In this document: one piece after another, positions 16,330-24,405 of the stretch
How positions within the stretch are numbered: position 1 is the first letter of the stretch
Layout of the letters: every line of letters starts with the position of its first letter
Assembly (NCBI RefSeq): GCF_001536285.1
Contig: NZ_FAOZ01000032.1
Span: 1 to 64,000, forward strand
DNA from: Parafrankia irregularis
GTDB lineage: Bacteria > Actinomycetota > Actinomycetes > Frankiales > Frankiaceae
Length of the DNA: 64,000 bases
Direction: 5' to 3'
Notes under the pieces: model-generated
Database searches by the model: none
Seen by the model: the letters and a program-made list of their open reading frames with translations, nothing else
Told to the model about the DNA's origin: nothing
Program-made: the position numbers and the translations under genes

Positions 16330-16733
16330 GTCCTGTCACAGATCGCGGCCGGGGTCTCCGATGATCCCTGATGATCTCTGATGACCCCGGCGGGCGCCGC
16401 TGCCGGGCAAGATCTGCCCCATCGGGGATCCCGCACCACCGCACGGCACTGATCTTTTCGCCGCAAAATAGACATATTCGGAGTCGATACTCCTGGCGAC
16501 CCGCAAGAAAGAAGGATTCTGGTTGTCGGCACGACCAAAATCGTTCACTCTTGCGACTCGACAAACCGGGCTACCGGGCTACCGGCCCACCGGGCTACCG
16601 GGCGCTCGGAAGCCCGGCCGCGGTTGTGCGAGCGGCAGCCCCGACCCGCCGCGGCGGTCGGCCGGTCGGCGCCAGGAGGGCGGGTACGACCCGCTTTCCC
16701 AGCGCCGACCCGGCGGTTCGCGCCGGCGTCACC
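16330..16733. other. intergenic region with hairpin repeat and short tandem repeats
   Basis: No gene is supported. It lies between two convergent genes. It holds an approximate tandem of gatgatcyct (16359-16387), the long hairpin repeat at 16502-16555, and a run of ccgggcta units (about 16566-16605). Confidence 0.7.
16502..16555. repeat. hairpin repeat element, near-perfect 25-bp stem with 4-nt loop
   Basis: Bases 16502-16526 pair with 16531-16555: cgcaaga with tcttgcg at the base, gaa with ttc in the middle, and gattctggt with accaaaatc near the loop. The whole stem has a few mismatches or a G-T pair, and the loop is cggc. The right arm is shared almost exactly with the copy at 291-313 and in part with 63500-63520. 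It has no T-tract, so it is not a standard terminator, though it lies between convergent genes. It is likely a small palindromic mobile or structural repeat. Confidence 0.75.
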
Positions 16734-17981
16734 TCAGGGGGACGGGGTGAGCTCCTTGCCGGTGCCGAACTCGCGGAGCTTGCCGTCCCAGGTGATCTTG
16801 CCGTCCTTCACGTGGGCGGTGGTGTAGGCGGGGTTGTAGATCGCGGCGTAGGGCAGCGTGCTCTTGGCGGTGAAGTCGACGGGTGCGGTCAGCCCGCCGG
16901 TCTCGACCTTGCTCAGCTTCTTGATCCCGGCCAGGATGGATGCTCTGTCCACGGTCTGGACCGAGGACGCCACCTGCGCGAAGATCTTCACTCCGAGCCA
17001 GCTGTTGAGGCTGAGCTCGTCCACCTTCCCGTCGGGCTCATAGGCTTTCATGTCCTCGTTGAACTGCTTTCCATACGGGGTGGAGGTGTCCCAGGCCGGC
17101 GGGAGAACCAGGCCGATCGTGGCCGGGCCGTCGGCGCCCATGGTCTTGAGCTGATCCTGGTCGAAGGCGCTGCCCGCGAATGCGACCGTTCCCTCGTACC
17201 CGGTGGCGCGCAGCGCCTTGACGGCCACGCTCGTCTGCGCGGCGAAGGTCAGCCAGACCACCGCGTCCGGGGAGTTCTGGGTGGCCTGCTGGGCCGGTGC
17301 GCTCAGATCCGCCGTGGACGGAGCGAGCTGGACGTTGTTGACCACCTCGACGCCCGCCTTGCTGAAGACGTCGTTGACCGTCTTGCGGATGACGTCGGCA
17401 GTGGGGATGTCCAGGGTGACCAGGCCGATACGCTTGGCCCCGCTCTTCACGACGTCCTGTGCCAGGCCGTGGAAGCCGACGACGACCGCGCCGTTGACGT
17501 TGAAGGCGAGCGAGTTGGTGAGGTCGAAGCCCGACACCGGGTACTGCCCGATGATCGGCATCTGGGCGGCCTCGATCTGGGCCTTGGTGGCGTCGTGGTA
17601 GTTGTCGGACCCGCCGGCGATCGCGACGATGTCCTTGTCGGCGAGGATCTCGCGGTAGCAGTTCGCCGAGTCGGTCGCGTTCTGGTGGTTGTCGCAGAGC
17701 TTCAGCTCGAGGGGCCGGCCGTCGATCCCGCCGCTCTTGTTGATCGCCGCCACCGCCGCCCGGGCGCCCGTGGCGTACTCGGGGTTGCTGCTGACCCCGC
17801 CGCTCAGGCCCCCGATGGCAGCGATCTTGATCGGCTGACCGGTGAGGCCGCCGGATAAGTCGGCCTTCGCCTCGTCGTCTCCTCCGCCGCCGCAACCGGC
17901 CAGCACCGCCACGAGTGACACCGCCGCCGCGAACGCGGCCACGGGCGTCCTCGCGCTTCTTCCGAGCATTCCTATCCCCAT
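16734..17981 (-). CDS. branched-chain amino-acid type ABC substrate-binding lipoprotein
   Basis: About 415 residues from ATG at 17981 (MGIGMLGRSAR); Met at 17969 is an alternative. The signal peptide ends in lipobox LAGC, followed by a Gly/acidic linker. The mature part is a type I periplasmic-binding fold (Peripla_BP_6): PIKIAAIGGLSGG, GARAAVAAINKSGGIDGRPLELKLCD, VAIAGGSDNY, RIGLVTLDIPT and GYEGTVAFAGSAFDQ. These are the LivJ/LivK type motifs for ligand hinge and lobes. The ligand is unknown; amino acids, amides or aromatic acids are usual for the family. It is encoded downstream of livF on the same strand, 51 nt apart, and next to the fused LivHMG gene, together making a complete importer. 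Confidence 0.88.
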   Translation of the reverse strand: MGIGMLGRSARTPVAAFAAAVSLVAVLAGCGGGGDDEAKADLSGGLTGQPIKIAAIGGLSGGVSSNPEYATGARAAVAAINKSGGIDGRPLELKLCDNHQNATDSANCYREILADKDIVAIAGGSDNYHDATKAQIEAAQMPIIGQYPVSGFDLTNSLAFNVNGAVVVGFHGLAQDVVKSGAKRIGLVTLDIPTADVIRKTVNDVFSKAGVEVVNNVQLAPSTADLSAPAQQATQNSPDAVVWLTFAAQTSVAVKALRATGYEGTVAFAGSAFDQDQLKTMGADGPATIGLVLPPAWDTSTPYGKQFNEDMKAYEPDGKVDELSLNSWLGVKIFAQVASSVQTVDRASILAGIKKLSKVETGGLTAPVDFTAKSTLPYAAIYNPAYTTAHVKDGKITWDGKLREFGTGKELTPSP

Positions 17982-18031
17982 TCTTGTGGACGAGCGAGGT
18001 GGTTCAGCAGAGATGGTTCGGGTGAGGTGCT

Positions 18032-18808
18032 TCAGGAGAGGTAGAGGGCGGCCAGGCCGTCGAGGTCGGTGAGCCACCTGCTCGCGGGGCTTTCGTCGAC
18101 AATCTCGCCGCGGCGCATCACATAGGCCCGGTCCGCTCGGCTCAGCACTGACCGTGCGTTCTGCTCGACGACGACCACCGCGACGCCACGGTCGGCCGTC
18201 TCTCGCACGGTGTCAAGTAGGCGTTCACGTACCAGTGGAGCGAGGCCGAGAGACAGCTCGTCGATCAGCAGCAGCCGCGGAGCGCGGGCGAGCGCCAGTG
18301 CGAGGGCGAGCATCTGCTGCTCGCCACCCGACAGCAGCGCGGCGCGGTGCCGGGAGCGGTCCGCGAGCGTCGGGAACAGCTCGATCGACTCCGCGCCGCC
18401 CCGGACGAGCCGCAGCGACTGCCGGACGGTCAGCCCCGGGAAGACATGGCGCTCCTCGCCCATGAAGGACACGCCCCGGCGGGCACGCCGATAGACGGGA
18501 ACCCGGTTGCACGGCTCCCCGAAGAGGCGGATCTCGCCGCTCGTCGGCCTGCTGTACCCGGCCAGCGTGCGCAGCAGGGTGGTCTTGCCCGCGCCGTTCG
18601 GGCCAAGCAGCGCCACCACCTCACCGGGGCGCACCTCGAGGTCGATGTCGCGCAGAACGGGCACCCGCCCGTAACCGGCCGACAGCCCGCGCGCCTCGAT
18701 CGCGGCCGAAGGTCCGGACTGCTCCGACTCCGCCGGGGACTTCTCGGGAACCGTCGACACGCCGCCGTGTCCGCCGCTACGGCCACCACCCGGGCCACCA
18801 TCACCCAT
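18032..18808 (-). CDS. livF: LivF-type ABC transporter ATPase
   Basis: 258 residues from ATG at 18808, with GGAGG 7 nt upstream. About 35 extra Gly/Ser-rich N-terminal residues precede the domain. Motifs: Walker A LLGPNGAGKTTLL, Q-loop region VSFMGEERHVFPGLTV (Glu in place of the usual Gln), signature LLSGGEQQMLALALALA, Walker B LLLIDELSLGLAP, and H-loop region VAVVVVEQN. The ADELSLGLAP-type Walker B and EQN H-loop are hallmarks of LivF, the second ATPase of branched-chain amino-acid importers. Its partner ATPase is the C-terminal part of 19042-21735. The two start divergently from a 233-nt region, so they are probably co-regulated. Confidence 0.9.
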   Translation of the reverse strand: MGDGGPGGGRSGGHGGVSTVPEKSPAESEQSGPSAAIEARGLSAGYGRVPVLRDIDLEVRPGEVVALLGPNGAGKTTLLRTLAGYSRPTSGEIRLFGEPCNRVPVYRRARRGVSFMGEERHVFPGLTVRQSLRLVRGGAESIELFPTLADRSRHRAALLSGGEQQMLALALALARAPRLLLIDELSLGLAPLVRERLLDTVRETADRGVAVVVVEQNARSVLSRADRAYVMRRGEIVDESPASRWLTDLDGLAALYLS

Positions 18809-19041
18809 CCGTCATCCTCCGTACTCTGAGAGTAACTGGCAGCGCCGACGCCAAATAGCCCGCGGAAAGGGCCTGCCGGGCCGTCGACATCCGCCCACCG
18901 CCGCATCCCACGGGGTCTTGCGAGTGAATGCTCACGACCTTACGCTGCCAAACAGGGGTCCGCAATGGCCTTCGTGGTGGCCGGCCAGCCGAATGCGCGC
19001 GGCCGGCCGGCCACCACTCGTTCCTGAGCTCTGGGGGTGTC

Positions 19042-21735
19042 ATGGATCCGCGGACCATCCTGCAGTTCGCGTTATTAGGCCTCGGCGTCGGCGGCGTCTA
19101 CGCGGTCAGCGCGGTCGGAATCGTTGCGATACACCGCGGGTCACGAACAATCAACTTCGCGCACGGCGGCATCGCGCTGTGGGGCGCGCTTCTCTTCTAC
19201 TGGATGCGCGACAGTCACGACGTACCAAGCATTCCGGCGGCGGTGCTGACCCTGCTGGCGGCGGCGGTGTTCGGCGCCGGGGTCTACCTGCTCGTCATAC
19301 GATTCGTCCGGCACCGGACGCAGCTGTCCCGCATGGTGGCGACCCTCGGTCTGCTCGGGCTGCTGATCGGCCTGGCGCACACCGTGTTCGAGAACGCCCC
19401 GCGGGTGCCCGACAGCGCCTTCCCCTCCGGCGGGGTGGACGTGTTCGACCAGAAGATCCCGTACGAACGGATCATCATCTTCCTGATCGCCGTGGTGGTC
19501 GTCCTGGGGCTCGCGGCCTGGTCGGCGAGCGCCCGGCTGCCACTCATGACCAGGGCGATGGCGGAACACGAGTCCGCCGCCCAGGCACTCGGCGCGTCAC
19601 CGCACCTGCTGGGCAGCCTCAACTGGGCGCTCGGCTCGGCGCTGGCCGCGGCGAGCGGCATCCTCGTCGCGCCCATCGTAGGGCAGTTCGACACCGCGAT
19701 GCTCCAGGTGATGGCGTTCGCGCTGGCCGCGGCCCTGCTCGGGCGGTTCGACAGCTTCGGGCTGGCGCTGGCCGGCGGTGCCGCGCTCGGCGTGGGCGAG
19801 AGCGTGGTGACGCACCTGGTGGCGGAGCATGTGCCGAGCCAGTTCCAGCTGGGCTGGCCGCAGACGGTGCCGTTCGTCGCCGTCATGGCGATCCTCGTGC
19901 TGCGCCGGGACGGCGCGAGCAACCGGCTGCCCGCGGTGCCCGCGGCTCCGGTCGCCGCCGGGCTGTTCCGGCCCGTCCCGGCGGTGATCGCGCTTGCCGG
20001 GGCGGTCGCCGTGCTGCTGTTCGGCAGCGCCCAGTGGCAGGACGCGGCGATCCTCTCCGTGGTCTTCGGCATCCTGGTGCTGTCGCTGGTCGTCCTGATC
20101 GGCTACGCCAACCAGATCAGCCTGGCGCAGATGACCGTGGCCGGCCTCGGCGCCTACGCCGCGGTCCGCCTCGATCTGGACATCCATCTGCCGTTCGTGC
20201 TCGCCCCGGTCGCCGGAGCCGTGGTCGGAGCCGTCGCCGGCCTCGTCGTCGGCCTTCCCGCCCTGCGGGTCCGGGGCATCAACCTCGCCATCCTCACCAT
20301 GGGCCTGGCCGTCGCGGTCTCCGGAGTGCTCTTCGACAGCACCCACTACACCGGTGGCATCGCCGGTTCGCAGCCACACCCGCCGACGCTCTTCGGCCTC
20401 GACGTGGACGCGGCACGCCATCCCGACCGGTACGGGCTCGTCGCACTGTTCTGGCTGGTGGTCGCGGCCGGCGTGGTGGTCGCCGTCCGGCGCTCGGGGC
20501 TCGGGCGCCGGCTGCTCGTCGTGCGGACCAACGAACGCGCCGCCGCGTCCGTCGGGATCAGCGTCGCGCGGGCCAAGCTCTCCGCCTTCGTGATCTCCTC
20601 GGCGATGGCCGGCGCCGCCGGTGTGCTGCTCGGGTTCCGCAGTTCCTCGGTCACGTTCACCCAGTTCTCGTTCCTGGAGTCGATCAACCTGGTGAGCCTC
20701 GCCGTCATCGCCGGCGTCACCGCGGTCAGCGGCGGTCTGCTCGGTGGGGTGCTCGCCTTCGGCGGCCTGGTCTACCTGGTCATCGCCAAGCTGCACATCG
20801 GCTTCATCACGGACAACTACGCGACGATCTTCGGTGCGGCGCTGGTCGTCACGGTGCTCCTGCACGAGAACGGCGTGGCCTGGCGGCGCAGCTTCCAGCA
20901 TGACCCGGCGCCGATCCCGCCGGGTGAACAGCCGGCGCGGGCCGGTACCGCACTGGTCGCCGCGGACGTCTCGGTGCGCTTCGGTGGTGTCGCGGCCGTC
21001 AGCGACGTGTCCCTTCGTGCCCTGCCCGGTACGGTGACCGGCCTGGTCGGCCCGAACGGAGCCGGCAAGACGACCCTGCTCGACGCGATCGGCGGCTTCG
21101 CGGCCACCAGCGGCGGCCAGGTGCTGCTCGGCGACCGGACCCTCGGCGCGGACGGCGCCGACGCGCGGGCCCGCGGCGGGCTGGGCCGGGTCTTCCAGGC
21201 CGGCGAGCTGTTCGAGGACCTGACCGTCGCGCAGAACCTGCGGGTCGCGGCCGAGAACGCGGGCGGTACCGACGGGCGGCTGACCGCACCGGCCCGGGCC
21301 GCGCTGGAGCGCTTCGGGCTGACCGAGGACCTGCCGCGGCTGCCCACCGAGCTCCCGATGGCGAAACGTCGCCTCGTCGGCATCGTGCGTGCGCTGGCCA
21401 GCAATCCCGCGGTGGTGCTCCTCGACGAACCGGGGGCCGGCCTGTCCATCACCGAGATCAGCCAGCTGGCCGCCCACCTGCGCGACCTCGCCCACGACTG
21501 CGGGCTCACCGTGCTGGTCGTCGACCACGACATGGCGCTGGTGATGTCGGCCTGCGACCGGATCGTCGTGCTGCACCAGGGACGAGTCCTCGCCGAGGGC
21601 ACCCCGGAGGAGATCCAGGCCGACGCGACGGTCCGGGAGGCGTACCTGGGCGACCCGACGGATCCGGCATCGGTGGACCCGGCACCAGCGGACACGGCAC
21701 CAGTGGATCCGGTACCGGATCCGTCCCTGGCCTGA
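19042..21735 (+). CDS. fused LivH-LivM permease and LivG ATPase
   Basis: 897 residues starting MDPRTILQFALLG; open frame upstream to 18928 lacks hydrophobic character and was not used. Residues 1-290 form a LivH-type permease (GGVYAVSAVGIVAIHRGSRTINFAHGG and later EAQALGASP-like EHESAAQALGASP). About 300-620 is a LivM-type permease (YANQISLAQMTVAGLGAYAA, NERAAASVGISVARAKL). About 635-875 is a LivG ATPase: Walker A LVGPNGAGKTTLL at 669-681, Q-loop GLGRVFQAGELFEDLTV, Walker B VVLLDEPGAGLS and H-loop VVDHDM. The signature segment reads ELPMAKRRLVGIVRAL instead of LSYGxQRRLEIARAL, an unusual change. The tail is a low-complexity DP/AP/V run. It carries two permeases and one ATPase in a single chain, so with LivF and the binding protein the importer is complete. 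Confidence 0.9.
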   Translation: MDPRTILQFALLGLGVGGVYAVSAVGIVAIHRGSRTINFAHGGIALWGALLFYWMRDSHDVPSIPAAVLTLLAAAVFGAGVYLLVIRFVRHRTQLSRMVATLGLLGLLIGLAHTVFENAPRVPDSAFPSGGVDVFDQKIPYERIIIFLIAVVVVLGLAAWSASARLPLMTRAMAEHESAAQALGASPHLLGSLNWALGSALAAASGILVAPIVGQFDTAMLQVMAFALAAALLGRFDSFGLALAGGAALGVGESVVTHLVAEHVPSQFQLGWPQTVPFVAVMAILVLRRDGASNRLPAVPAAPVAAGLFRPVPAVIALAGAVAVLLFGSAQWQDAAILSVVFGILVLSLVVLIGYANQISLAQMTVAGLGAYAAVRLDLDIHLPFVLAPVAGAVVGAVAGLVVGLPALRVRGINLAILTMGLAVAVSGVLFDSTHYTGGIAGSQPHPPTLFGLDVDAARHPDRYGLVALFWLVVAAGVVVAVRRSGLGRRLLVVRTNERAAASVGISVARAKLSAFVISSAMAGAAGVLLGFRSSSVTFTQFSFLESINLVSLAVIAGVTAVSGGLLGGVLAFGGLVYLVIAKLHIGFITDNYATIFGAALVVTVLLHENGVAWRRSFQHDPAPIPPGEQPARAGTALVAADVSVRFGGVAAVSDVSLRALPGTVTGLVGPNGAGKTTLLDAIGGFAATSGGQVLLGDRTLGADGADARARGGLGRVFQAGELFEDLTVAQNLRVAAENAGGTDGRLTAPARAALERFGLTEDLPRLPTELPMAKRRLVGIVRALASNPAVVLLDEPGAGLSITEISQLAAHLRDLAHDCGLTVLVVDHDMALVMSACDRIVVLHQGRVLAEGTPEEIQADATVREAYLGDPTDPASVDPAPADTAPVDPVPDPSLA

Positions 21736-21807
21736 GCCGCCCGGCAGGGGCTGCCCCTGACCGGTGACGAGGATGACCCTCACGTGAGTGGGACGACCAG
21801 ACGACGC

Positions 21808-21854
21808 GGACCGCAACGGTGGGCAGTCCGGAGGAAGGCCCACCGTTGCGGTCC
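21808..21854. terminator. bidirectional terminator-like inverted repeat
   Basis: Perfect 17-bp arms at 21808-21824 and 21838-21854 with a 13-nt loop lie between the convergent LivHMG (ends 21735) and SRPBCC (ends 21890) genes. It has no T-tract, which is common for actinobacterial terminators. Confidence 0.8.
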
Positions 21855-21889
21855 CCGCGCCGAGCTGCTGGTCGCGATCGACGGTCTGA

Positions 21890-22348
21890 TCAGGGTCGGT
21901 CGACCTGACCGCGCCAGGATCCGGATTCGGTTCCCCGCTCCTCGATGAAGGCCTTGAAGCGCCTCAGATCGGCCTTCACCCGCCGGTCGTCCGCGCCGAC
22001 GGCCGCACCGATCTTCTCGGCGACGCCTTCGGGCTGCCAGTCGAGCTGGACCGTCACGCGGGTCTCGTCGGGGTTGAGCCGGTGGAAGGTGACGACCCCG
22101 GCGTGGGTGGGGCCGTTGGTGCTTTTCCAGGCGACCCGCTCGTCGGGCAGTTGCTCGGTGATGGTCGCGTCGAACTCTCGGTCCTGTCCGCCGATCCTGA
22201 CATGCCAGCGCGTGTGGGTCTCGTCGACCTGCCGGATCGACTCGACGCCGTTCATGAAGTGCGGGAAGGATTCGAACTGGGTCCACTGGTTGTAGGCAGT
22301 GCGGACCGGTACGGCGACGTCGATCGACTCCGCGACGGTGGTGGCCAT
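21890..22348 (-). CDS. SRPBCC (polyketide cyclase-like) protein, GvpZ paralogue
   Basis: 152 residues from ATG at 22348, with GGAGGAG 6 nt upstream; the longer open frame upstream runs through an inverted repeat and is not coding. START/SRPBCC helix-grip fold: ESIDVAVPVRTAYNQWTQFESFPHFMNGVESIRQVD, then strands RWHVRIGGQDREFDATITEQ, PTHAGVVTFHRL and TRVTVQLDWQPEG, closing with VKADLRRFKAFIEERG. It is clearly similar to the SRPBCC part of the gas vesicle cluster protein at 25278-26300 (shared PVxxAxxQWTQ, TEQxPDxRxxW, VTFHxL, GSWRGxxR). No catalytic residues can be assigned; family members bind lipids or small hydrophobic molecules. It may be an accessory to the gas vesicle or stress programme. 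Confidence 0.85.
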   Translation of the reverse strand: MATTVAESIDVAVPVRTAYNQWTQFESFPHFMNGVESIRQVDETHTRWHVRIGGQDREFDATITEQLPDERVAWKSTNGPTHAGVVTFHRLNPDETRVTVQLDWQPEGVAEKIGAAVGADDRRVKADLRRFKAFIEERGTESGSWRGQVDRP

Positions 22349-22385
22349 CAGGTCTCCTCCTGGTAGTGGACGTTGTCCTTGACGC

Positions 22386-22439
22386 CCCTTCCCACAACGA
22401 GGACGGCAACACCGAGTCGGCCCAGCGTTGTGGGAAGGG
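22386..22439. repeat. 14-bp perfect inverted repeat upstream of the SRPBCC gene
   Basis: CCCTTCCCACAACG (22386-22399) and its exact reverse complement (22426-22439) are separated by 26 nt. It lies 38 nt upstream of the start of the minus-strand SRPBCC gene and within the divergent region shared with the DUF6328 gene, so an operator, a 5'UTR hairpin or a small mobile palindrome are all possible. Confidence 0.7.
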
Positions 22440-22607
22440 ATGCGGAAAGCCGCGCGGTCACGAGCGGACCGCGGTTTCCCGGGGGCACACGTCGGCCGCG
22501 AGTCGGTCACGTACGTGCGCAGGGCCGGCGCACGGCGGCGACTGTCCATGCGCGAGTGCGCGCGCGCCCGACGCATTATGCCGAGACTGCGGGGTAAGCG
22601 GTAGATC

Positions 22608-23144
22608 ATGAGCGAGATCGCACGGCCGGGCACCGCGAACGAGCGTACGGAAAGCGTGGACGAGGAATTCGGAGGCCGAGCGGCCGGCGAGTCCGCTCAG
22701 GCCCGGCGTAATCGAAACTGGGCAGAGATTCTGCAGGAGATACGAGTCGCCCAGACCGGGGTGCAACTACTGGCGGCGTTTCTGCTCGCGCTGCCGTTCC
22801 AGAGCAGGTTCGCCATTTTGAGCGACGGCCAGGAATGGTTTTATCTGGCTGTTGTGGCGCTGGCCGTCGTGGCTACCGGGCTGTTGGTGACGCCGGTCAG
22901 CCTGCACCGGGCGATGTTCCGCAAGCGGGAGAAGGAGAAGCTGGTCATGATCGCGAACCGGCTGGCACAGGCTGGCCTCGGCGTGTTCGCGGTGGCCGTG
23001 GCCGGCGTGGCAGTTCTCATCTTCGACGTGACGAAGGGTGTTACCGCCGGCGTCACTGCCGGAGTGATCACACTGGTGCTGTTCATCGCGCTGTGGGTTG
23101 TGGTGCCCGTCGCCGTGCAGTCCGTCCCGGCTGAGGGCGACTGA
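22608..23144 (+). CDS. DUF6328 family membrane protein
   Basis: 178 residues. After a hydrophilic N terminus of about 40 residues comes the family hallmark NRNWAEILQEIRVAQTGVQLLAAFLLALPFQSRF. Four membrane helices follow: GVQLLAAFLLALPF, WFYLAVVALAVVATGLLV, LAQAGLGVFAVAVAGVAVLIF and AGVITLVLFIALWVVVPVAV. The loop PVSLHRAMFRKREKEKLVMIANRLAQ is also typical. The function is unknown; the family is common in actinobacteria beside stress genes. It is divergent from the SRPBCC gene at 21890-22348, sharing a 259-nt regulatory region with an inverted repeat. Confidence 0.85.
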   Translation: MSEIARPGTANERTESVDEEFGGRAAGESAQARRNRNWAEILQEIRVAQTGVQLLAAFLLALPFQSRFAILSDGQEWFYLAVVALAVVATGLLVTPVSLHRAMFRKREKEKLVMIANRLAQAGLGVFAVAVAGVAVLIFDVTKGVTAGVTAGVITLVLFIALWVVVPVAVQSVPAEGD

Positions 23145-23226
23145 TCGAAGCCGGTGCCCGTCGTCCTCCCGGAGGTGTTCTCCGACGGGTGCGTCCTTTA
23201 CGGCGACCGCCGACCGGCGATGTCGC

Positions 23227-24405
23227 CTACCGGACCGACTGATCCGCCGGCTCGCGGTCTGCGGGCGGAACCAGGGAGGAACGCCCGTGCCGCCACGCGG
23301 TGAGGATCTGTTCGGCGCACCGGCCCTCGATCGCCATGATGGCGCGGGCACCGAAAAGCACGTCGGCGCCGAGCGCCGGCTCAGCGCGCACCAGGCCAGC
23401 CGCCAGCTCCTGCGAGGCGACGGTCTGATGATGTGCGTCGGCCACGACATGGACCACGAAGAAGTGTCGCGTTCCAGCCGGGAGGCCGTGCCTGCGCAGG
23501 GCCGCGTCGTAGGCCTCCATCGGCTCGACAGAGGTCATCTCGAAAACGGCGAGGTGTCCGACGAGCGCGCCGCGCCACCGGCGGTGCAGGCCGAAGTAGG
23601 ACGCAAGGTTCACCGAGGCGAGAGTCGGTCCGGGCACGCGGTCGAGATAGGCGCCGTAGCGGGCGTTCAGGCCGAGCCCGCGCATCGTCAGGCCGAAAAG
23701 GATCTGGTGAATGTCTCGGGTGGCGCCGTTGCCGTACTCGTCGGCCTGGATCTCGACCAGAGCAGCCTTTGCCGGCCCGGTCAGCCGAGGAATGGCCCAG
23801 GAATGTGGGTCCGCTTCCTTGAGCTGGAGAGGCGAACGGTGGATGGCGAACTCCCGGAACTCGTCAAGGGTGCCGGCGTCGGCGAGGTAACGCGACAATG
23901 AAGGCCCGGACGGCGCCGTGATGATTTCCCGAAGCGCCGCGGGAATGGAATCGGCGTCCTGGCTGTCGCACTCTGGCGAGGGAACCGTCGCCGCTTCCTG
24001 GCGGATCCGGGATTCCAGCTCGTCCTCCAGCTCGTGGCGCAGCGTGAGCAGTGCGGGCGACCATTCCCAGCGCTCGTCGACCCCGGCGAAACCGCGGTAG
24101 TGCAGCTCGTAAAGACAGTAGAGGGCCAACGCACCGTCCTCGCCATAGAGGAGGTCGTCGCCGGCCCGTGGAACCGGACCGAGGTTCGCGCCTGCTCGCG
24201 CCGGCTGCCGAAGAGTGCCCGTGACAAAGGCGCTGAGCGGCCCTCGGGGGCGCGGCAGCCGGCCGGGCTGTAGATCTTCCGGCCGGGGCACGGTTCCATA
24301 TGCGCTATCTGGCGGGGCTTCCTGGATGCTGGCCGCGGCGGCGCCATCGACTGCCCAACCGCGGGCGGTCCCCGCCCCCGAGGGGCTGGCGGCAGAGGAG
24401 GTCAC
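23227..24405 (-). CDS. iron-containing redox enzyme family protein (haem-oxygenase-like fold)
   Basis: 392 residues. The core is the helical diiron/haem-oxygenase-like domain (Haem_oxygenas_2 type): GEDGALALYCLYELHYRGFAG, then EFAIHRSPLQLKEADPHSWA, ALVEIQADEYGNG (Glu/Asp ligand helix) and HFFVVHVVADAHHQTVA (His-rich ligand helix). Members such as UndA, SznF and BesC use a non-haem diiron centre for oxidative C-C or N-O chemistry, so a metal-dependent oxidase is expected. The N-terminal 60 residues are extra and Pro-rich. Its ATG overlaps the stop of the upstream methyltransferase gene (ATGA), so the two are translated as a pair. It lies downstream of the gas vesicle operon on the same strand. 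Confidence 0.82.
   Translation of the reverse strand: MTSSAASPSGAGTARGWAVDGAAAASIQEAPPDSAYGTVPRPEDLQPGRLPRPRGPLSAFVTGTLRQPARAGANLGPVPRAGDDLLYGEDGALALYCLYELHYRGFAGVDERWEWSPALLTLRHELEDELESRIRQEAATVPSPECDSQDADSIPAALREIITAPSGPSLSRYLADAGTLDEFREFAIHRSPLQLKEADPHSWAIPRLTGPAKAALVEIQADEYGNGATRDIHQILFGLTMRGLGLNARYGAYLDRVPGPTLASVNLASYFGLHRRWRGALVGHLAVFEMTSVEPMEAYDAALRRHGLPAGTRHFFVVHVVADAHHQTVASQELAAGLVRAEPALGADVLFGARAIMAIEGRCAEQILTAWRHGRSSLVPPADREPADQSVR

Noticed and set aside
18918-20903. 661-residue frame inside the Liv fusion gene
   Set aside because: Out-of-frame shadow, Arg/Ala-rich, ends without motif.
19597-21843. 748-residue minus-strand frame opposite the Liv fusion gene
   Set aside because: Antisense shadow, His/Gln/Asp-rich and repetitive; crosses the terminator hairpin.
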